A stretch of DNA of 64,000 bases from Rhodobacter viridis (GTDB lineage: Bacteria > Pseudomonadota > Alphaproteobacteria > Rhodobacterales > Rhodobacteraceae): positions 372,001 through 436,000 of the forward strand of contig NZ_QJTK01000002.1 of assembly GCF_003217355.1 (NCBI RefSeq), written 5' to 3'. A model generated the notes under the pieces. The model was not told where the DNA came from and did no database searches. It saw nothing but the letters and a program-made list of their open reading frames with translations. The translations under genes and the position numbers were made by a program. How positions within the stretch are numbered: the stretch's first letter is position 1; each line of letters opens with the position of its first letter. Below, one piece after another: positions 44,914 through 54,857 of the stretch.

Positions 44914-44946
44914 AAAGAAAAAGACCGCCGAGTTTCCTCAGCGGCC
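44914..44946 (-). terminator. Rho-independent terminator of rpmJ
   Basis: On the minus strand a 10-bp stem with two wobble pairs and a GAAA loop (44923-44946) is followed by TTTTTCTTT. It lies 23 bp after the rpmJ stop. It also faces the end of the HAD gene on the plus strand. Confidence 0.85.
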
Positions 44947-44969
44947 TTTTGAACTGCTCGAAGGCGGCT

Positions 44970-45095
44970 TCAGCCCTGACGGGCCTTGAAGCGCTTCTGC
45001 GTCTTGTTGATCACGTAGACGCGGCCTTTACGGCGCACGATCTGGCAATCGCGATGACGCTGCTTGAGCGAGCGGAGCGAGTTGCGGACCTTCAT
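44970..45095 (-). CDS. rpmJ: 50S ribosomal protein L36
   Basis: 41 residues, rich in Arg and Lys: it starts [11 protein letters not shown] and ends [12 protein letters not shown]. This is the longer form of L36, keeping one cysteine and one histidine (HRDC) but not the full zinc-binding set, the zinc-free version common in alphaproteobacteria. AGGAGA precedes the ATG by five bases. It stands alone between a tRNA gene and a terminator, not in the ribosomal operon. Confidence 0.95.
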   Translation of the reverse strand: MKVRNSLRSLKQRHRDCQIVRRKGRVYVINKTQKRFKARQG

Positions 45096-45138
45096 CGGTC
45101 TTCTCCTGTTCGCGGCGACGTGCGCCTTGAAAACGAAT

Positions 45139-45152
45139 GCCCCCGAAGGGGC
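45139..45152 (-). terminator. Short hairpin after tRNA-Val
   Basis: GCCCC/GGGGC stem with a TTCG loop on the minus strand, followed by ATTCGTTTTC. It could terminate the tRNA transcript or mark a processing point before rpmJ. The stem is only 5 bp. Confidence 0.5.
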
Positions 45153-45161
45153 GGTGAATGG

Positions 45162-45233
<72 letters not shown>

Positions 45234-45307
45234 GGAAACTTTCGCCGTTTGCCGCTGCATTCTTTCCCGAAGCAAAGAACGTGGCCGCAACCGCGTCGGT
45301 CTGGGGG

Positions 45308-45336
45308 TCTATAAAAGGAGTCGTTCCGGCTTTCAA
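45308..45336 (-). promoter_or_regulatory. Sigma-70-type promoter for tRNA-Val
   Basis: On the minus strand, TTGAAA (-35) and TATAGA (-10) are separated by exactly 17 bases; the tRNA 5' end lies about 75 bases downstream of the -10. It is the best consensus promoter I see in the window. Confidence 0.75.
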
Positions 45337-45390
45337 GGCCCTTTTGGCACGAAAAGAAATCGGTGTACTCTTTCTTCCGAAGGAGCCCCC

Positions 45391-46254
45391 ATGCCCGAGT
45401 GTCCCGCATCGATCCAGCCCTACCGGCTGCAGCTGCCCGAGACCGTGACCTCGGGGGTGATCTTTGCGTCGCCGCATTCGGGCCGGTTCTATCCGGCCGA
45501 CTTCACCCGCCGTGCCCAGCTTGACCTGCTCAGGCTGCGTTCCTCCGAGGATGCCTTTGTAGACAGGCTTCTGACAGAGGTTCCGCTGCTGGGGGCGACG
45601 CTGCTCGAGGCGGTTTATCCGCGCGCCTATGTCGATCTGAACCGTGCCGAAGACGAGCTCGATCCGGCCCTGATCGAGGGGGTGGCCCGCGGGTCGGGGG
45701 GCGCGCGGGTCGCAACGGGGCTCGGTGTGATTCCCCGTGTCGTCGCCGGGGGGCGGGAAATTTTCCGCGGCAAGATCTCCCGCGCCGAGGCCGAAGACCG
45801 GCTGGCGCGAATCTGGCGGCCCTATCACAGTCAGTTGAGCGCCCTGCTGCAGGACCGGCGGGCCCGATTCGGCCGCGCGATTCTCTTCGACGTCCATTCG
45901 ATGCCAAGCGAGGCCGCCAGCCTGCGCGGTCAGGGGCCGGATATCGTGCTGGGCGACCGCTTCGGCGCCTCGGCCCGGTCGGAGACGATTCTGGCCGTCG
46001 AACAGGCGTTCCGCCGCGCAGGGCTCCGCGTGGCGCGCAACAGCCCCTTTGCGGGCGCCTATATCGTGCAGCGCTACGGCCGGCCCGCCGAAGGGCTGGA
46101 GGTGGTGCAGGTCGAGATCGCCCGGGCGCTCTACATGGACGAGGACTTCATCGAGCCGCTGGCCCAGTTCGATCGATTCGCGCGCCGGATCGGGGCAGTC
46201 TTTGCGGAACTCGCCGATCTTGTGCGCGGCGACGCGCGGATGGCGGCGGAATAG
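45391..46254 (+). CDS. hutG: N-formylglutamate amidohydrolase
   Basis: 287 residues of the FGase family. Motifs SPHSGRFYP near the N-terminus and DVHSMPS near the middle provide metal ligands; the central YVDLNRAEDELDP block is typical. It hydrolyses N-formylglutamate to glutamate and formate in histidine breakdown, but no other hut gene is near, so the role is inferred from the family. AAGGAG lies upstream of the ATG. It is divergent from tRNA-Val and ends 1 bp from dinB. Confidence 0.86.
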   Translation: MPECPASIQPYRLQLPETVTSGVIFASPHSGRFYPADFTRRAQLDLLRLRSSEDAFVDRLLTEVPLLGATLLEAVYPRAYVDLNRAEDELDPALIEGVARGSGGARVATGLGVIPRVVAGGREIFRGKISRAEAEDRLARIWRPYHSQLSALLQDRRARFGRAILFDVHSMPSEAASLRGQGPDIVLGDRFGASARSETILAVEQAFRRAGLRVARNSPFAGAYIVQRYGRPAEGLEVVQVEIARALYMDEDFIEPLAQFDRFARRIGAVFAELADLVRGDARMAAE

Positions 46255-47517
46255 TCAGCCTTTGGTCAGGCCACGGCCCAGCCGGATCGCATCTGACCCG
46301 AATTTCGCCCGGATCGCATCGGCCGCCCGCTCGGCCGCCGCGCGCGTCGTCGCCTGCGGATCGAGCAGATCGCCCACCGGATCGCGGCCGCCCGCCGGAC
46401 CAAGGTCGGAATAGGCTGCGCCGATCAGCCGGAACGGCCCCGGCTCGGGCAGGGCCATCAGCAGCGCCTGCGTCGCGCGAAAGAGCGTGTCGGCCAGTTG
46501 CGAGGGTTCCTCAAGCTTCACCTGACGGCTGAGCGCGGAGAAATCCGCCCGCCGCAGCTTCAGCACCGCCGTGCGGCCTTCAAGCCCCTTCGCCTTCATC
46601 CGCGCGGCGGCCTTTTCGCACATCGTCCAAAGAATGTCCTGCAACCGGTCGCGGTCGGCGATGTCGGTGTCGAAGGTGGTCTCGTGCGAGACCGACTTGA
46701 TCTCGGCATCGGGCACGACGCGGCGCCGGTCGATGCCCTGCGCCAGGTCGTAAAGCCGCAGGCCCGTCGCGCCGAACCGGCTTTCGAGCGCGCCCTGACC
46801 GGCGCGGCGGATATCGGCCAGACTGCGCAAGCCCGCCCGGGCCAGCGCCGCCCGCGTCGCCTCGCCCACGCCCCAGAGGATCGAAGCGGGCTTGTCGCGC
46901 AGGAACTCCGCGGTCTCGGCCACGCCGATCACCGAAAACCCGCGCGGCTTGTCGAGGTCCGAGGCGATCTTCGCCAGAAACTTGTTGTGCGACAGCCCGA
47001 CCGAGGCGGTGACGCCGATCTCGGTCTCGATCTCGCGGATCACCCGGGCAAGACTGACCGCAGGGGGCGCATGGTGCAGACGGGCGGTGCCGGTCAGGTC
47101 CAGAAACGCCTCGTCAAGCGAGAGCGGTTCGACCAGCGGCGTCAGCGTGGCGAATTTCGCCCGGATCAGCGCCGAGACCTCGGCATAGCGATCCTTGCGC
47201 GGACGCAGCACGACTGCCTCGGGGCAAAGCTTCATCGCCTGAAACATCGGCATGGCAGAGCGGACCCCGGCGATGCGGGCGATATAGCAGCAGGTGGTGA
47301 CGACCCCGCGCGTGCCGCCACCGACGATCAGCGGCTTGTCGGCAAGGCTCGGGTCGTCGCGCTTTTCGACCGACGCATAGAAGCTGTCGCAATCGATATG
47401 GGCGACGGAGAGGGTGAAAAGCTCGGGGTGACGCAGCATCCGCGGCCGCCCGCAGCGCGGACAGCGTGCAGGAGAGGTGTCGAAGGTCGCAAGGCAATCA
47501 CGGCAGAGCGCGGGCAT
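46255..47517 (-). CDS. dinB: DNA polymerase IV with N-terminal zinc-ribbon extension
   Basis: 420 residues. An extra N-terminal segment with two CxxC pairs (Cys5/Cys8 and Cys19/Cys22) precedes the Y-family polymerase core, which begins near residue 38 with VAHIDCDSFYASVE (metal Asp42, Asp44) and has SLDEAFLDL for the second acidic pair. The little-finger domain fills about 255-370. No canonical clamp-binding pentapeptide is obvious at the C-terminus. The ATG at 47517 has AGGA nine bases upstream; starting there keeps the zinc ribbon intact. No LexA-type box was seen upstream. Confidence 0.92.
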   Translation of the reverse strand: MPALCRDCLATFDTSPARCPRCGRPRMLRHPELFTLSVAHIDCDSFYASVEKRDDPSLADKPLIVGGGTRGVVTTCCYIARIAGVRSAMPMFQAMKLCPEAVVLRPRKDRYAEVSALIRAKFATLTPLVEPLSLDEAFLDLTGTARLHHAPPAVSLARVIREIETEIGVTASVGLSHNKFLAKIASDLDKPRGFSVIGVAETAEFLRDKPASILWGVGEATRAALARAGLRSLADIRRAGQGALESRFGATGLRLYDLAQGIDRRRVVPDAEIKSVSHETTFDTDIADRDRLQDILWTMCEKAAARMKAKGLEGRTAVLKLRRADFSALSRQVKLEEPSQLADTLFRATQALLMALPEPGPFRLIGAAYSDLGPAGGRDPVGDLLDPQATTRAAAERAADAIRAKFGSDAIRLGRGLTKG

Positions 47518-47552
47518 GGTGATCGATCCTAACGCAGGACCCGGCCGTAGGG

Positions 47553-47682
47553 GAGGGGGCGCTGCCCCCTCTTTTGGCTGCGCCAAAATTCACCCCCGGG
47601 ATATTTGAAGCAAGATGAAGGGCCATGCTCTCACCTTGCTGCAAATATCTCGGGGGGGGCGAAGCGGGGGGCAGAGCCCCCC
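47553..47682. repeat. Palindromic repeat family B, copy 3, with two GC mini-hairpins
   Basis: Three nested elements lie between clpB and dinB: GAGGGGGC-gct-GCCCCCTC (47553-47571); a large hairpin with arms 47593-47618 and 47631-47657, each holding GATATTTG or its complement and CAAGATGA or TTGCTGC-type inner parts; and GGGGGGC-aga-GCCCCCC (47666-47682). They follow the clpB stop by 10 bp and probably terminate it. Confidence 0.8.
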
Positions 47683-47691
47683 ACCTCCCTG

Positions 47692-50307
<2,616 letters not shown>

Positions 50308-50380
50308 CGGGTTTCTCCTCAATCAAGCCCCCAAGGCCTTGGCGCCCACCATGGCACGCCGTTCCCGGGTCTTGCCCAGA

Positions 50381-50409
50381 AAGTGGTCGAGCGTTTTGGC
50401 CGGTTCAAG
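50381..50409 (-). promoter_or_regulatory. Sigma-32-like heat-shock promoter of clpB
   Basis: On the minus strand CTTGAA and CCACTT are spaced by 17 bases, close to the alphaproteobacterial RpoH pattern (CTTG then a CCATAT-like -10). The gene it precedes is a standard RpoH target. Confidence 0.6.
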
Positions 50410-50510
50410 AGGGGTCCGGGGTGATGAAAAAAATTTCGCTGGGGCGATCTTGGAAACCATTCGCCAAGACTTCACGTTCATCCTGAAAGCTCCATAGGCG
50501 AGGTCACCCC

Positions 50511-50714
50511 ATGCACCAGGTTGCCGTCCGCATCGCGCATCTGATCTACAACGCCGCGCTTCGTCAGTTCGAAGCGGTGGTGGAGTTCTTCTCTCCCGGA
50601 CTGCCGCAGCCGATGCGGGTGCCGGTCCGGGTTCCGGCCGCGCCCGACATGGGGCACCGGCGTCTGGTCCGGGCGCTGACCCATGAAGCCCGGCGGCGCG
50701 GCGGGATCTACTGA
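50511..50714 (+). CDS. Small hypothetical protein upstream of pyrF
   Basis: 67 residues. It begins with an amphipathic stretch (VAVRIAHLIYNAALRQFE) and ends basic (ALTHEARRRGGIY). GAGG lies upstream of the ATG. No family is recognised with certainty. It lies 68 bp before pyrF on the same strand and is divergent from clpB across 203 bp. It may be co-transcribed with pyrF. Confidence 0.55.
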   Translation: MHQVAVRIAHLIYNAALRQFEAVVEFFSPGLPQPMRVPVRVPAAPDMGHRRLVRALTHEARRRGGIY

Positions 50715-50782
50715 TCCAATTCGCTTGACCGCTTCCGGCATCAGGGGCAAAACCCCGGCGTTTGCACCGCTGGAGGGCTGCC

Positions 50783-51493
50783 ATGACCGATCTTCTTCCC
50801 GCCGATGATCGCCTGATCGTTGCGATGGATGTGCCGAATGCCCTTGCGGGGCTGGAACTGGCCGAAAAGCTGGGTGACAGCGTCAGCTTCTACAAGATCG
50901 GCCTTGGCATGCTGACGGGCGGTGGTCTGGCGCTGGCGAACGAGCTCAAGGACGAGCACGGCAAGAAGATCTTCCTCGACATGAAGCTCTTCGATATCGG
51001 GGCGACGGTCGAAGCGGCGGTGCGGGGCCTTGCGCAATTCGATCTCGATTTCCTGACCGTGCATGGCGACCCCCATGTGGTGCGGGCGGCGAAACAGGGG
51101 GCTGCGGGCAAGGATCTGAAAATCCTTGCCGTCACCATCCTGACCTCGCTCGACCGGGGCGATCTCGATGCCGCGCTGATCCGCGATGGTGCCGTCGCCG
51201 ATCTGGTGGTGGAGCGGGCCGGTCGGGCCTTTCTGTCCGGGGCAGATGGCGTCATCGCAAGTCCTCAGGAAGCGGCGCTGATCCGGGCACTGCCCGAGGC
51301 GGCGGGCAAGCTCATCGTCACCCCGGGCGTGCGTCCGGCGGGGGCCGCGCTTGGCGATCAGAAGCGGGTCGAAACCCCGGCTTCGGCGCTGAAGGCCGGG
51401 GCCGATCATCTGGTCGTCGGTCGTCCGATCTGGCAGGCCGCCGATCCGCAGGCGGCGGCGCAGGCGATCCTGCGCGAGATCGCCGAGATCTGA
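50783..51493 (+). CDS. pyrF: Orotidine 5'-phosphate decarboxylase
   Basis: 236 residues; makes UMP from OMP. The catalytic Lys-Asp block is FLDMKLFDIGATV, with VAMDVPN at the N-terminus and TPGVRPAG plus VVGRPIW for phosphate binding. The ATG at 50783 follows GGAGG by six bases. A perfect 15-bp terminator lies 17 bp after the stop. Confidence 0.95.
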   Translation: MTDLLPADDRLIVAMDVPNALAGLELAEKLGDSVSFYKIGLGMLTGGGLALANELKDEHGKKIFLDMKLFDIGATVEAAVRGLAQFDLDFLTVHGDPHVVRAAKQGAAGKDLKILAVTILTSLDRGDLDAALIRDGAVADLVVERAGRAFLSGADGVIASPQEAALIRALPEAAGKLIVTPGVRPAGAALGDQKRVETPASALKAGADHLVVGRPIWQAADPQAAAQAILREIAEI

Positions 51494-51510
51494 CATCCTG
51501 TCGCTGAAAA

Positions 51511-51545
51511 CGAAAACGGCGGCTCCGACCGAGCCGCCGTTTTCG
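51511..51545. terminator. Bidirectional terminator between pyrF and a small membrane gene
   Basis: Perfect 15-bp stem (51511-51525 with 51531-51545) and 5-base loop; the outer pairs are AAAA/TTTT, so a T-run follows on both strands. It lies between the convergent pyrF and the 51-residue gene. Confidence 0.9.
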
Positions 51546-51563
51546 TGCATGATGTGACAAACG

Positions 51564-51719
51564 TCACTGATGGGTGGAGGCTTCCGCCGCCCCGGCCCCG
51601 ATCCCCAGACCCATCGGCTGGGCTACCGACAGCCAGACGACAAGGCCAACCAGACAAACGGTAACGCTAACAAGGAAGTACTTGAAGCTTTTCGCTTCTT
51701 TCGGGAAATCATCGTACAT
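51564..51719 (-). CDS. 51-residue single-pass membrane protein, unknown
   Basis: The protein starts MYDDFPKEAKSFKYFL, has one transmembrane helix (about 14-33) and a small-residue tail GIGAGAAEAS. An AGGAGA ribosome site sits six bases before the ATG, the frame ends at a strong terminator, and an FNR-like site plus a palindrome precede it, so the gene is well supported despite its size. The first 20 codons use more GTT, GAA, AAA and AGC than neighbours. Size and topology recall small subunits of respiratory or light-harvesting complexes, but I recognise no specific family. Confidence 0.7.
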   Translation of the reverse strand: MYDDFPKEAKSFKYFLVSVTVCLVGLVVWLSVAQPMGLGIGAGAAEASTHQ

Positions 51720-51774
51720 TTCTTCTCTCCTGATCTGCCACCTGCGTCTCTACGCCGCAGCGGCCGAGTCGTCC

Positions 51775-51803
51775 ATAACCTAGATCAATTCCAGTTCTGG
51801 AAT
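51775..51803 (-). promoter_or_regulatory. FNR-like site and overlapping palindrome upstream of the 51-residue gene
   Basis: On the minus strand TTGAT-ctag-GTTAT (51775-51788) matches eight of ten positions of the TTGAT-N4-GTCAA type. Just upstream lies the inverted repeat ATTCCAG-N2-CTGGAAT (51788-51803). The FNR-like centre is about 62 bp from the ATG, which would suit a class II activator site with a roughly 20-base leader. Confidence 0.45.
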
Positions 51804-51814
51804 GTGAGAGATTT

Positions 51815-52087
51815 TCAGTTTTCGTTGATATCCCGATCCCAGATCCGCGTCTGACCGGCGCGGACGCCGACCAATTTGCGCGCGATCAGCCAGACCGCCA
51901 GCGCCGCCACCGTCATCACCAGAATCAGCGCGGGCAGCGATCCGCCAAGGACACCAAGCCAGAGCAGCCCGGCCACCAGAAGCGCCCCGGCGGCAAAGCC
52001 GAGCAGAAGGAAGATGGGCAGCAGCATCTCTGCCGCGCCCAGCACGGCCGCCGCCACCACCCAGGCCCAGGGTTCCTGCCACCACAT
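51815..52087 (-). CDS. NfeD-family membrane protein
   Basis: 90 residues from the ATG at 52087, two bases after the SPFH stop; a GTG at 52102 would add five residues. Two or three membrane helices (from WAWVVAAAVLG onward) are followed by a short soluble tail RAGQTRIWDRDINEN, the truncated OB-like end of short NfeD proteins. NfeD and SPFH proteins form a conserved pair acting on membrane domains. Confidence 0.85.
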   Translation of the reverse strand: MWWQEPWAWVVAAAVLGAAEMLLPIFLLLGFAAGALLVAGLLWLGVLGGSLPALILVMTVAALAVWLIARKLVGVRAGQTRIWDRDINEN

Positions 52088-52089
52088 GA

Positions 52090-52974
52090 TCACTTCTTCC
52101 ACATCTTGAAGGCTTCGCCAAAGGCCTCGAGCGCCGAGGTGGGCATCAGCAGCGTCTGCTTGCCATTGCCCGAGGCGACCTTGGTCAGGGCCTCGACCTG
52201 TTTCAGCGCCACCTGATATTGCGCGGCCTCGATGCCGCTTTTGGCGATCGCCTCGGCGATGACCGAGGTGGCATAGGCTTCCGCCTCGGCGGTGACGCGT
52301 TTTGCCTTCGCGGCCTGTTCGGCGGCGTAAAGATCGGCTTCGGCGGCAAGTTCGACCGAGCGTTTGCGCCCCTCTGCCTCCATCACCTGCGCGCGCCGGG
52401 CGCGTTCGGCGTTCAGCTGCTGCAGCATCGCAGCACGGGTGGCCTCGTCCAGATTCACGTCCAGAATCTCGGTCCGCGTCACCTCGATCCCCCAGTCATC
52501 GACCACATTCGCCACGTTGTCGCGAATATGGGTGATCAGCTGCGAGCGGTTCGACTGCACGGTGTCGAGTTCCATCTGCCCGATCTGCGAGCGCACGATC
52601 CCGGCGACGGTGGTGGCGATGGCGGCATCGATGTCGCGGATCCGGTAGACGGTCTTTTCCGGCTCGATCACGCGGTAAAAGACCGAGGTATCGACCTGCA
52701 CCAGCACGTTGTCGGCGGTGATCGCATCCTGCCGCGTCGTCGGCAGCTGGCGTTCCAGCACCGAGACCTTGTGCGCCACGCGGTCAAGGAAGGGGACGAT
52801 GAAGTTGATGCCCGGCCCCAGCACGGCGCGCAGGCGGCCAAAGCGCTCGACCACATGCTTTTCGGACTGCGGAACGATCCGCACGCCAAGGAAAACGCAG
52901 AGAATCAGGAAGAAGGCGACGGCGAGCATGATCGCATTGCCGCCGATGAAATCGCCGGGAGTGATGGGGTCCAT
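52090..52974 (-). CDS. SPFH/Band-7 membrane protein (QmcA type)
   Basis: 294 residues. One N-terminal membrane helix (about 15-32), then the SPFH domain (VPQSEKHVVERFGR, TADNVLVQVDTSVFYRV) and a long Ala/Glu-rich coiled coil (about 195-260) that builds oligomeric cages. The ending FGEAFKMWKK is typical of QmcA. GGAGG lies five bases before the ATG. It is followed by nfeD and preceded by two small membrane protein genes on the same strand. Confidence 0.92.
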   Translation of the reverse strand: MDPITPGDFIGGNAIMLAVAFFLILCVFLGVRIVPQSEKHVVERFGRLRAVLGPGINFIVPFLDRVAHKVSVLERQLPTTRQDAITADNVLVQVDTSVFYRVIEPEKTVYRIRDIDAAIATTVAGIVRSQIGQMELDTVQSNRSQLITHIRDNVANVVDDWGIEVTRTEILDVNLDEATRAAMLQQLNAERARRAQVMEAEGRKRSVELAAEADLYAAEQAAKAKRVTAEAEAYATSVIAEAIAKSGIEAAQYQVALKQVEALTKVASGNGKQTLLMPTSALEAFGEAFKMWKK

Positions 52975-53034
52975 GGGAGCCTCCGGTTTGAAACTGGCTC
53001 CAATATGGGCGGTCCGGGGCGGGCTGGGAAGGGC

Positions 53035-53190
53035 TCAGTGCTCGGGGACGAGTTTGAGGCCGACCAGCACGGCGACGACGACCACGGCCCAGCCACCCGG
53101 GCGGCTCATCAGCCAGATGCCGAGCGCCAGAAGCGCCCAGATCAGCCGCAGCGATGCCGTGCCCGCAAAGCCGAGGAAGGGGCCCCACAT
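53035..53190 (-). CDS. 51-residue hydrophobic membrane protein
   Basis: The product starts MWGPFLGFAGTASLRL and has two hydrophobic stretches (about 13-27 and 31-46) ending LVPEH. The ATG directly follows the stop of the GlsB-type gene (TAGATG), so translation is probably coupled. Unrecognised. It sits between GlsB-type and SPFH genes, in a run of small membrane proteins. Confidence 0.6.
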   Translation of the reverse strand: MWGPFLGFAGTASLRLIWALLALGIWLMSRPGGWAVVVVAVLVGLKLVPEH

Positions 53191-53427
53191 CTAGCGGCGC
53201 CCCCAGGTCTGCCACACCCAGATCAGCGCCATCGCGCCAAGGACGGCGCCGACGAAGCCCGCCATCATCCCCATGATCGAAATCAGGAAGCGCAGCAGAA
53301 ACCCCCCGATCAGCGCGCCAAAGACGCCAAGCGCGATCGTCGTGGGAATGTCGGTGTTCACTTTCATCAGCCGCGTCGCCAGGTAGCCGGCGGCGGTGCC
53401 GATGATCAGAAAGGTGATGATGGGCAT
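53191..53427 (-). CDS. GlsB/YeaQ/YmgE-family small membrane protein
   Basis: 78 residues with three hydrophobic helices and the glycine pattern GTAAGYLATRLM and LGVFGALIGGFLLRF of the transglycosylase-associated family, often stress-induced in bacteria. GGGAGG lies upstream of the ATG at 53427; a longer frame to 53490 has no support. Confidence 0.85.
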   Translation of the reverse strand: MPIITFLIIGTAAGYLATRLMKVNTDIPTTIALGVFGALIGGFLLRFLISIMGMMAGFVGAVLGAMALIWVWQTWGRR

Positions 53428-53499
53428 GGGGGCCTCCCGTTCACGCCCGCCGAATATGGGGGTGGGCGGGGCGGTTGGGAAGGCCCGCAATGTCGCGGT

Positions 53500-54678
53500 T
53501 TACTGCAGATCGGCGAAGGCCGCTTTCAGTCGGTTTGCGGCGTCCACCACCCGCGCCCGCGGCGTCGCAAGGTTGAAGCGCAGACAACCGTCGCCGCCCA
53601 GCCCGAAGGTGGCGCCATGGTTGGCGGCGATCTTCGCGGTCTTTTCCACACGCGCGATGAATTCGGGAGCGGCCATGCCGGTGCCGGAGAAATCGACCCA
53701 GGCGAGATAGGTCGCCTCGAGCGGCATCGATTTGACGCCCGGGATGGTGTTCACGATCGCATCGAAGGCCTGCCGGTTGCCGTCCAGATAGGTGTTCAGC
53801 GCATCGACCCAGGCCGCGCCCTCGGGCGAATAGGCGGCGGTGGCCATGGCGATGCCGAAGCTGTTCGGCGAAATGCCCATCGCGGCCATGGTGGCCCCGA
53901 ACCGCGCCCGCAGCGCCGGATCGGCGATGATCACATTGCCCGAATGCGCGCCCGCGATGTTGAAGGTCTTGGTCGTCGCCGTCATCATCACCACCGGCTG
54001 ATCGGGGGCGGCCACGGCCATCGGAATGTGGGTGTGGCCGGGCATCACCAGATCGTGGTGGATCTCGTCCGAGACAAGGATCAGATTGTGGCGCTGGGCA
54101 AATTCGGCGGTGGCTTTCAGCTCGGCCGCGGTCCAGACCCGCCCGCCCGGATTGTGCGGCGAGCACAGGATCAGCATCTTCGCCGTCCCGTCCATCTGCG
54201 CGTCCCAGGCGTCGAAATCCATTTCATAGCGGCCTTCGACCGTCTTCAGCGCGCATTCGACGACCTTGCGCCCCGAGGCGCGGATGACACGGGCAAAGGC
54301 GTGATAGACCGGCGTCATCAGAACGACGCCATCGCCGGGTTGAGTGAAGGCCTGCAGGCAGAGCGACGTGCCGTTCACCAGCCCATGCGTGGTGAAGATC
54401 CACTCGGGCGCGATCGTCCAGCCGTGCCGATTGGCCATCCACCACTGAATCGCGGCGGTGTAGGCGCGCTCGTCGCCCCAATAGCCGTAGACGCCCTGGC
54501 GCATCAGCGTTGTCAGCGCGTCCTGCACCGCTTGCGGCGGGCGGAAATCCATGTCCGCCACCCACATCGCGATGCCTTCCTGCGGGGAAACGCCGTACAG
54601 GCTTTCCATGCAGTCCCATTTCACCGAATGGGTGCCGATGCGGTCGATGACTTCGTCGAAGTCGGGAAGGCGGGTCAT
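53500..54678 (-). CDS. PatB/MalY-type PLP-dependent C-S lyase/aminotransferase
   Basis: 392 residues. The PLP lysine is in TATTKTFNIAG; SDEIHHDLV and CSPHNPGGRVW are the fold I aminotransferase blocks; MWVADMDFRPPQAV near residue 38 is the PatB/MalY hallmark. Likely a cystathionine beta-lyase (cystathionine to homocysteine, pyruvate and ammonia), though the family includes related lyases. It is divergent from def across 179 bp containing a perfect inverted repeat. Confidence 0.88.
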   Translation of the reverse strand: MTRLPDFDEVIDRIGTHSVKWDCMESLYGVSPQEGIAMWVADMDFRPPQAVQDALTTLMRQGVYGYWGDERAYTAAIQWWMANRHGWTIAPEWIFTTHGLVNGTSLCLQAFTQPGDGVVLMTPVYHAFARVIRASGRKVVECALKTVEGRYEMDFDAWDAQMDGTAKMLILCSPHNPGGRVWTAAELKATAEFAQRHNLILVSDEIHHDLVMPGHTHIPMAVAAPDQPVVMMTATTKTFNIAGAHSGNVIIADPALRARFGATMAAMGISPNSFGIAMATAAYSPEGAAWVDALNTYLDGNRQAFDAIVNTIPGVKSMPLEATYLAWVDFSGTGMAAPEFIARVEKTAKIAANHGATFGLGGDGCLRFNLATPRARVVDAANRLKAAFADLQ

Positions 54679-54746
54679 GGCAGGCTCCTGGGTGTATCGC
54701 AGGTTTTGGGGTATCGTTCTTGATGTGATTGATATTCCGGTCCAAC

Positions 54747-54774
54747 GTTCCAGTGAAGATCAAAAAACTGGAAC
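54747..54774. promoter_or_regulatory. Inverted repeat in the patB/def intergenic region
   Basis: GTTCCAGT (54747-54754) and ACTGGAAC (54767-54774) are perfect 8-bp inverted copies separated by 12 bases. The position, 69 bp from the patB start and 84 bp from the def start, suits a dimeric regulator. Confidence 0.45.
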
Positions 54775-54857
54775 ATCCTCCTGAAAATTTGCCATTTTGC
54801 AGAACGACCCTGCGCGCAAAGGTCGCCATTGCGTGACTGGCCCGCATCCAATAAAAA

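Noticed and set aside
46255..47517. SOS (LexA) box for dinB
   Set aside because: I looked for the alphaproteobacterial GTTC-N7-GTTC pattern upstream and found none.
52219..54723. 834-codon plus-strand frame opposite SPFH and PatB-type genes
   Set aside because: Runs across several real genes and intergenic regions; His/Arg-rich antisense pattern.
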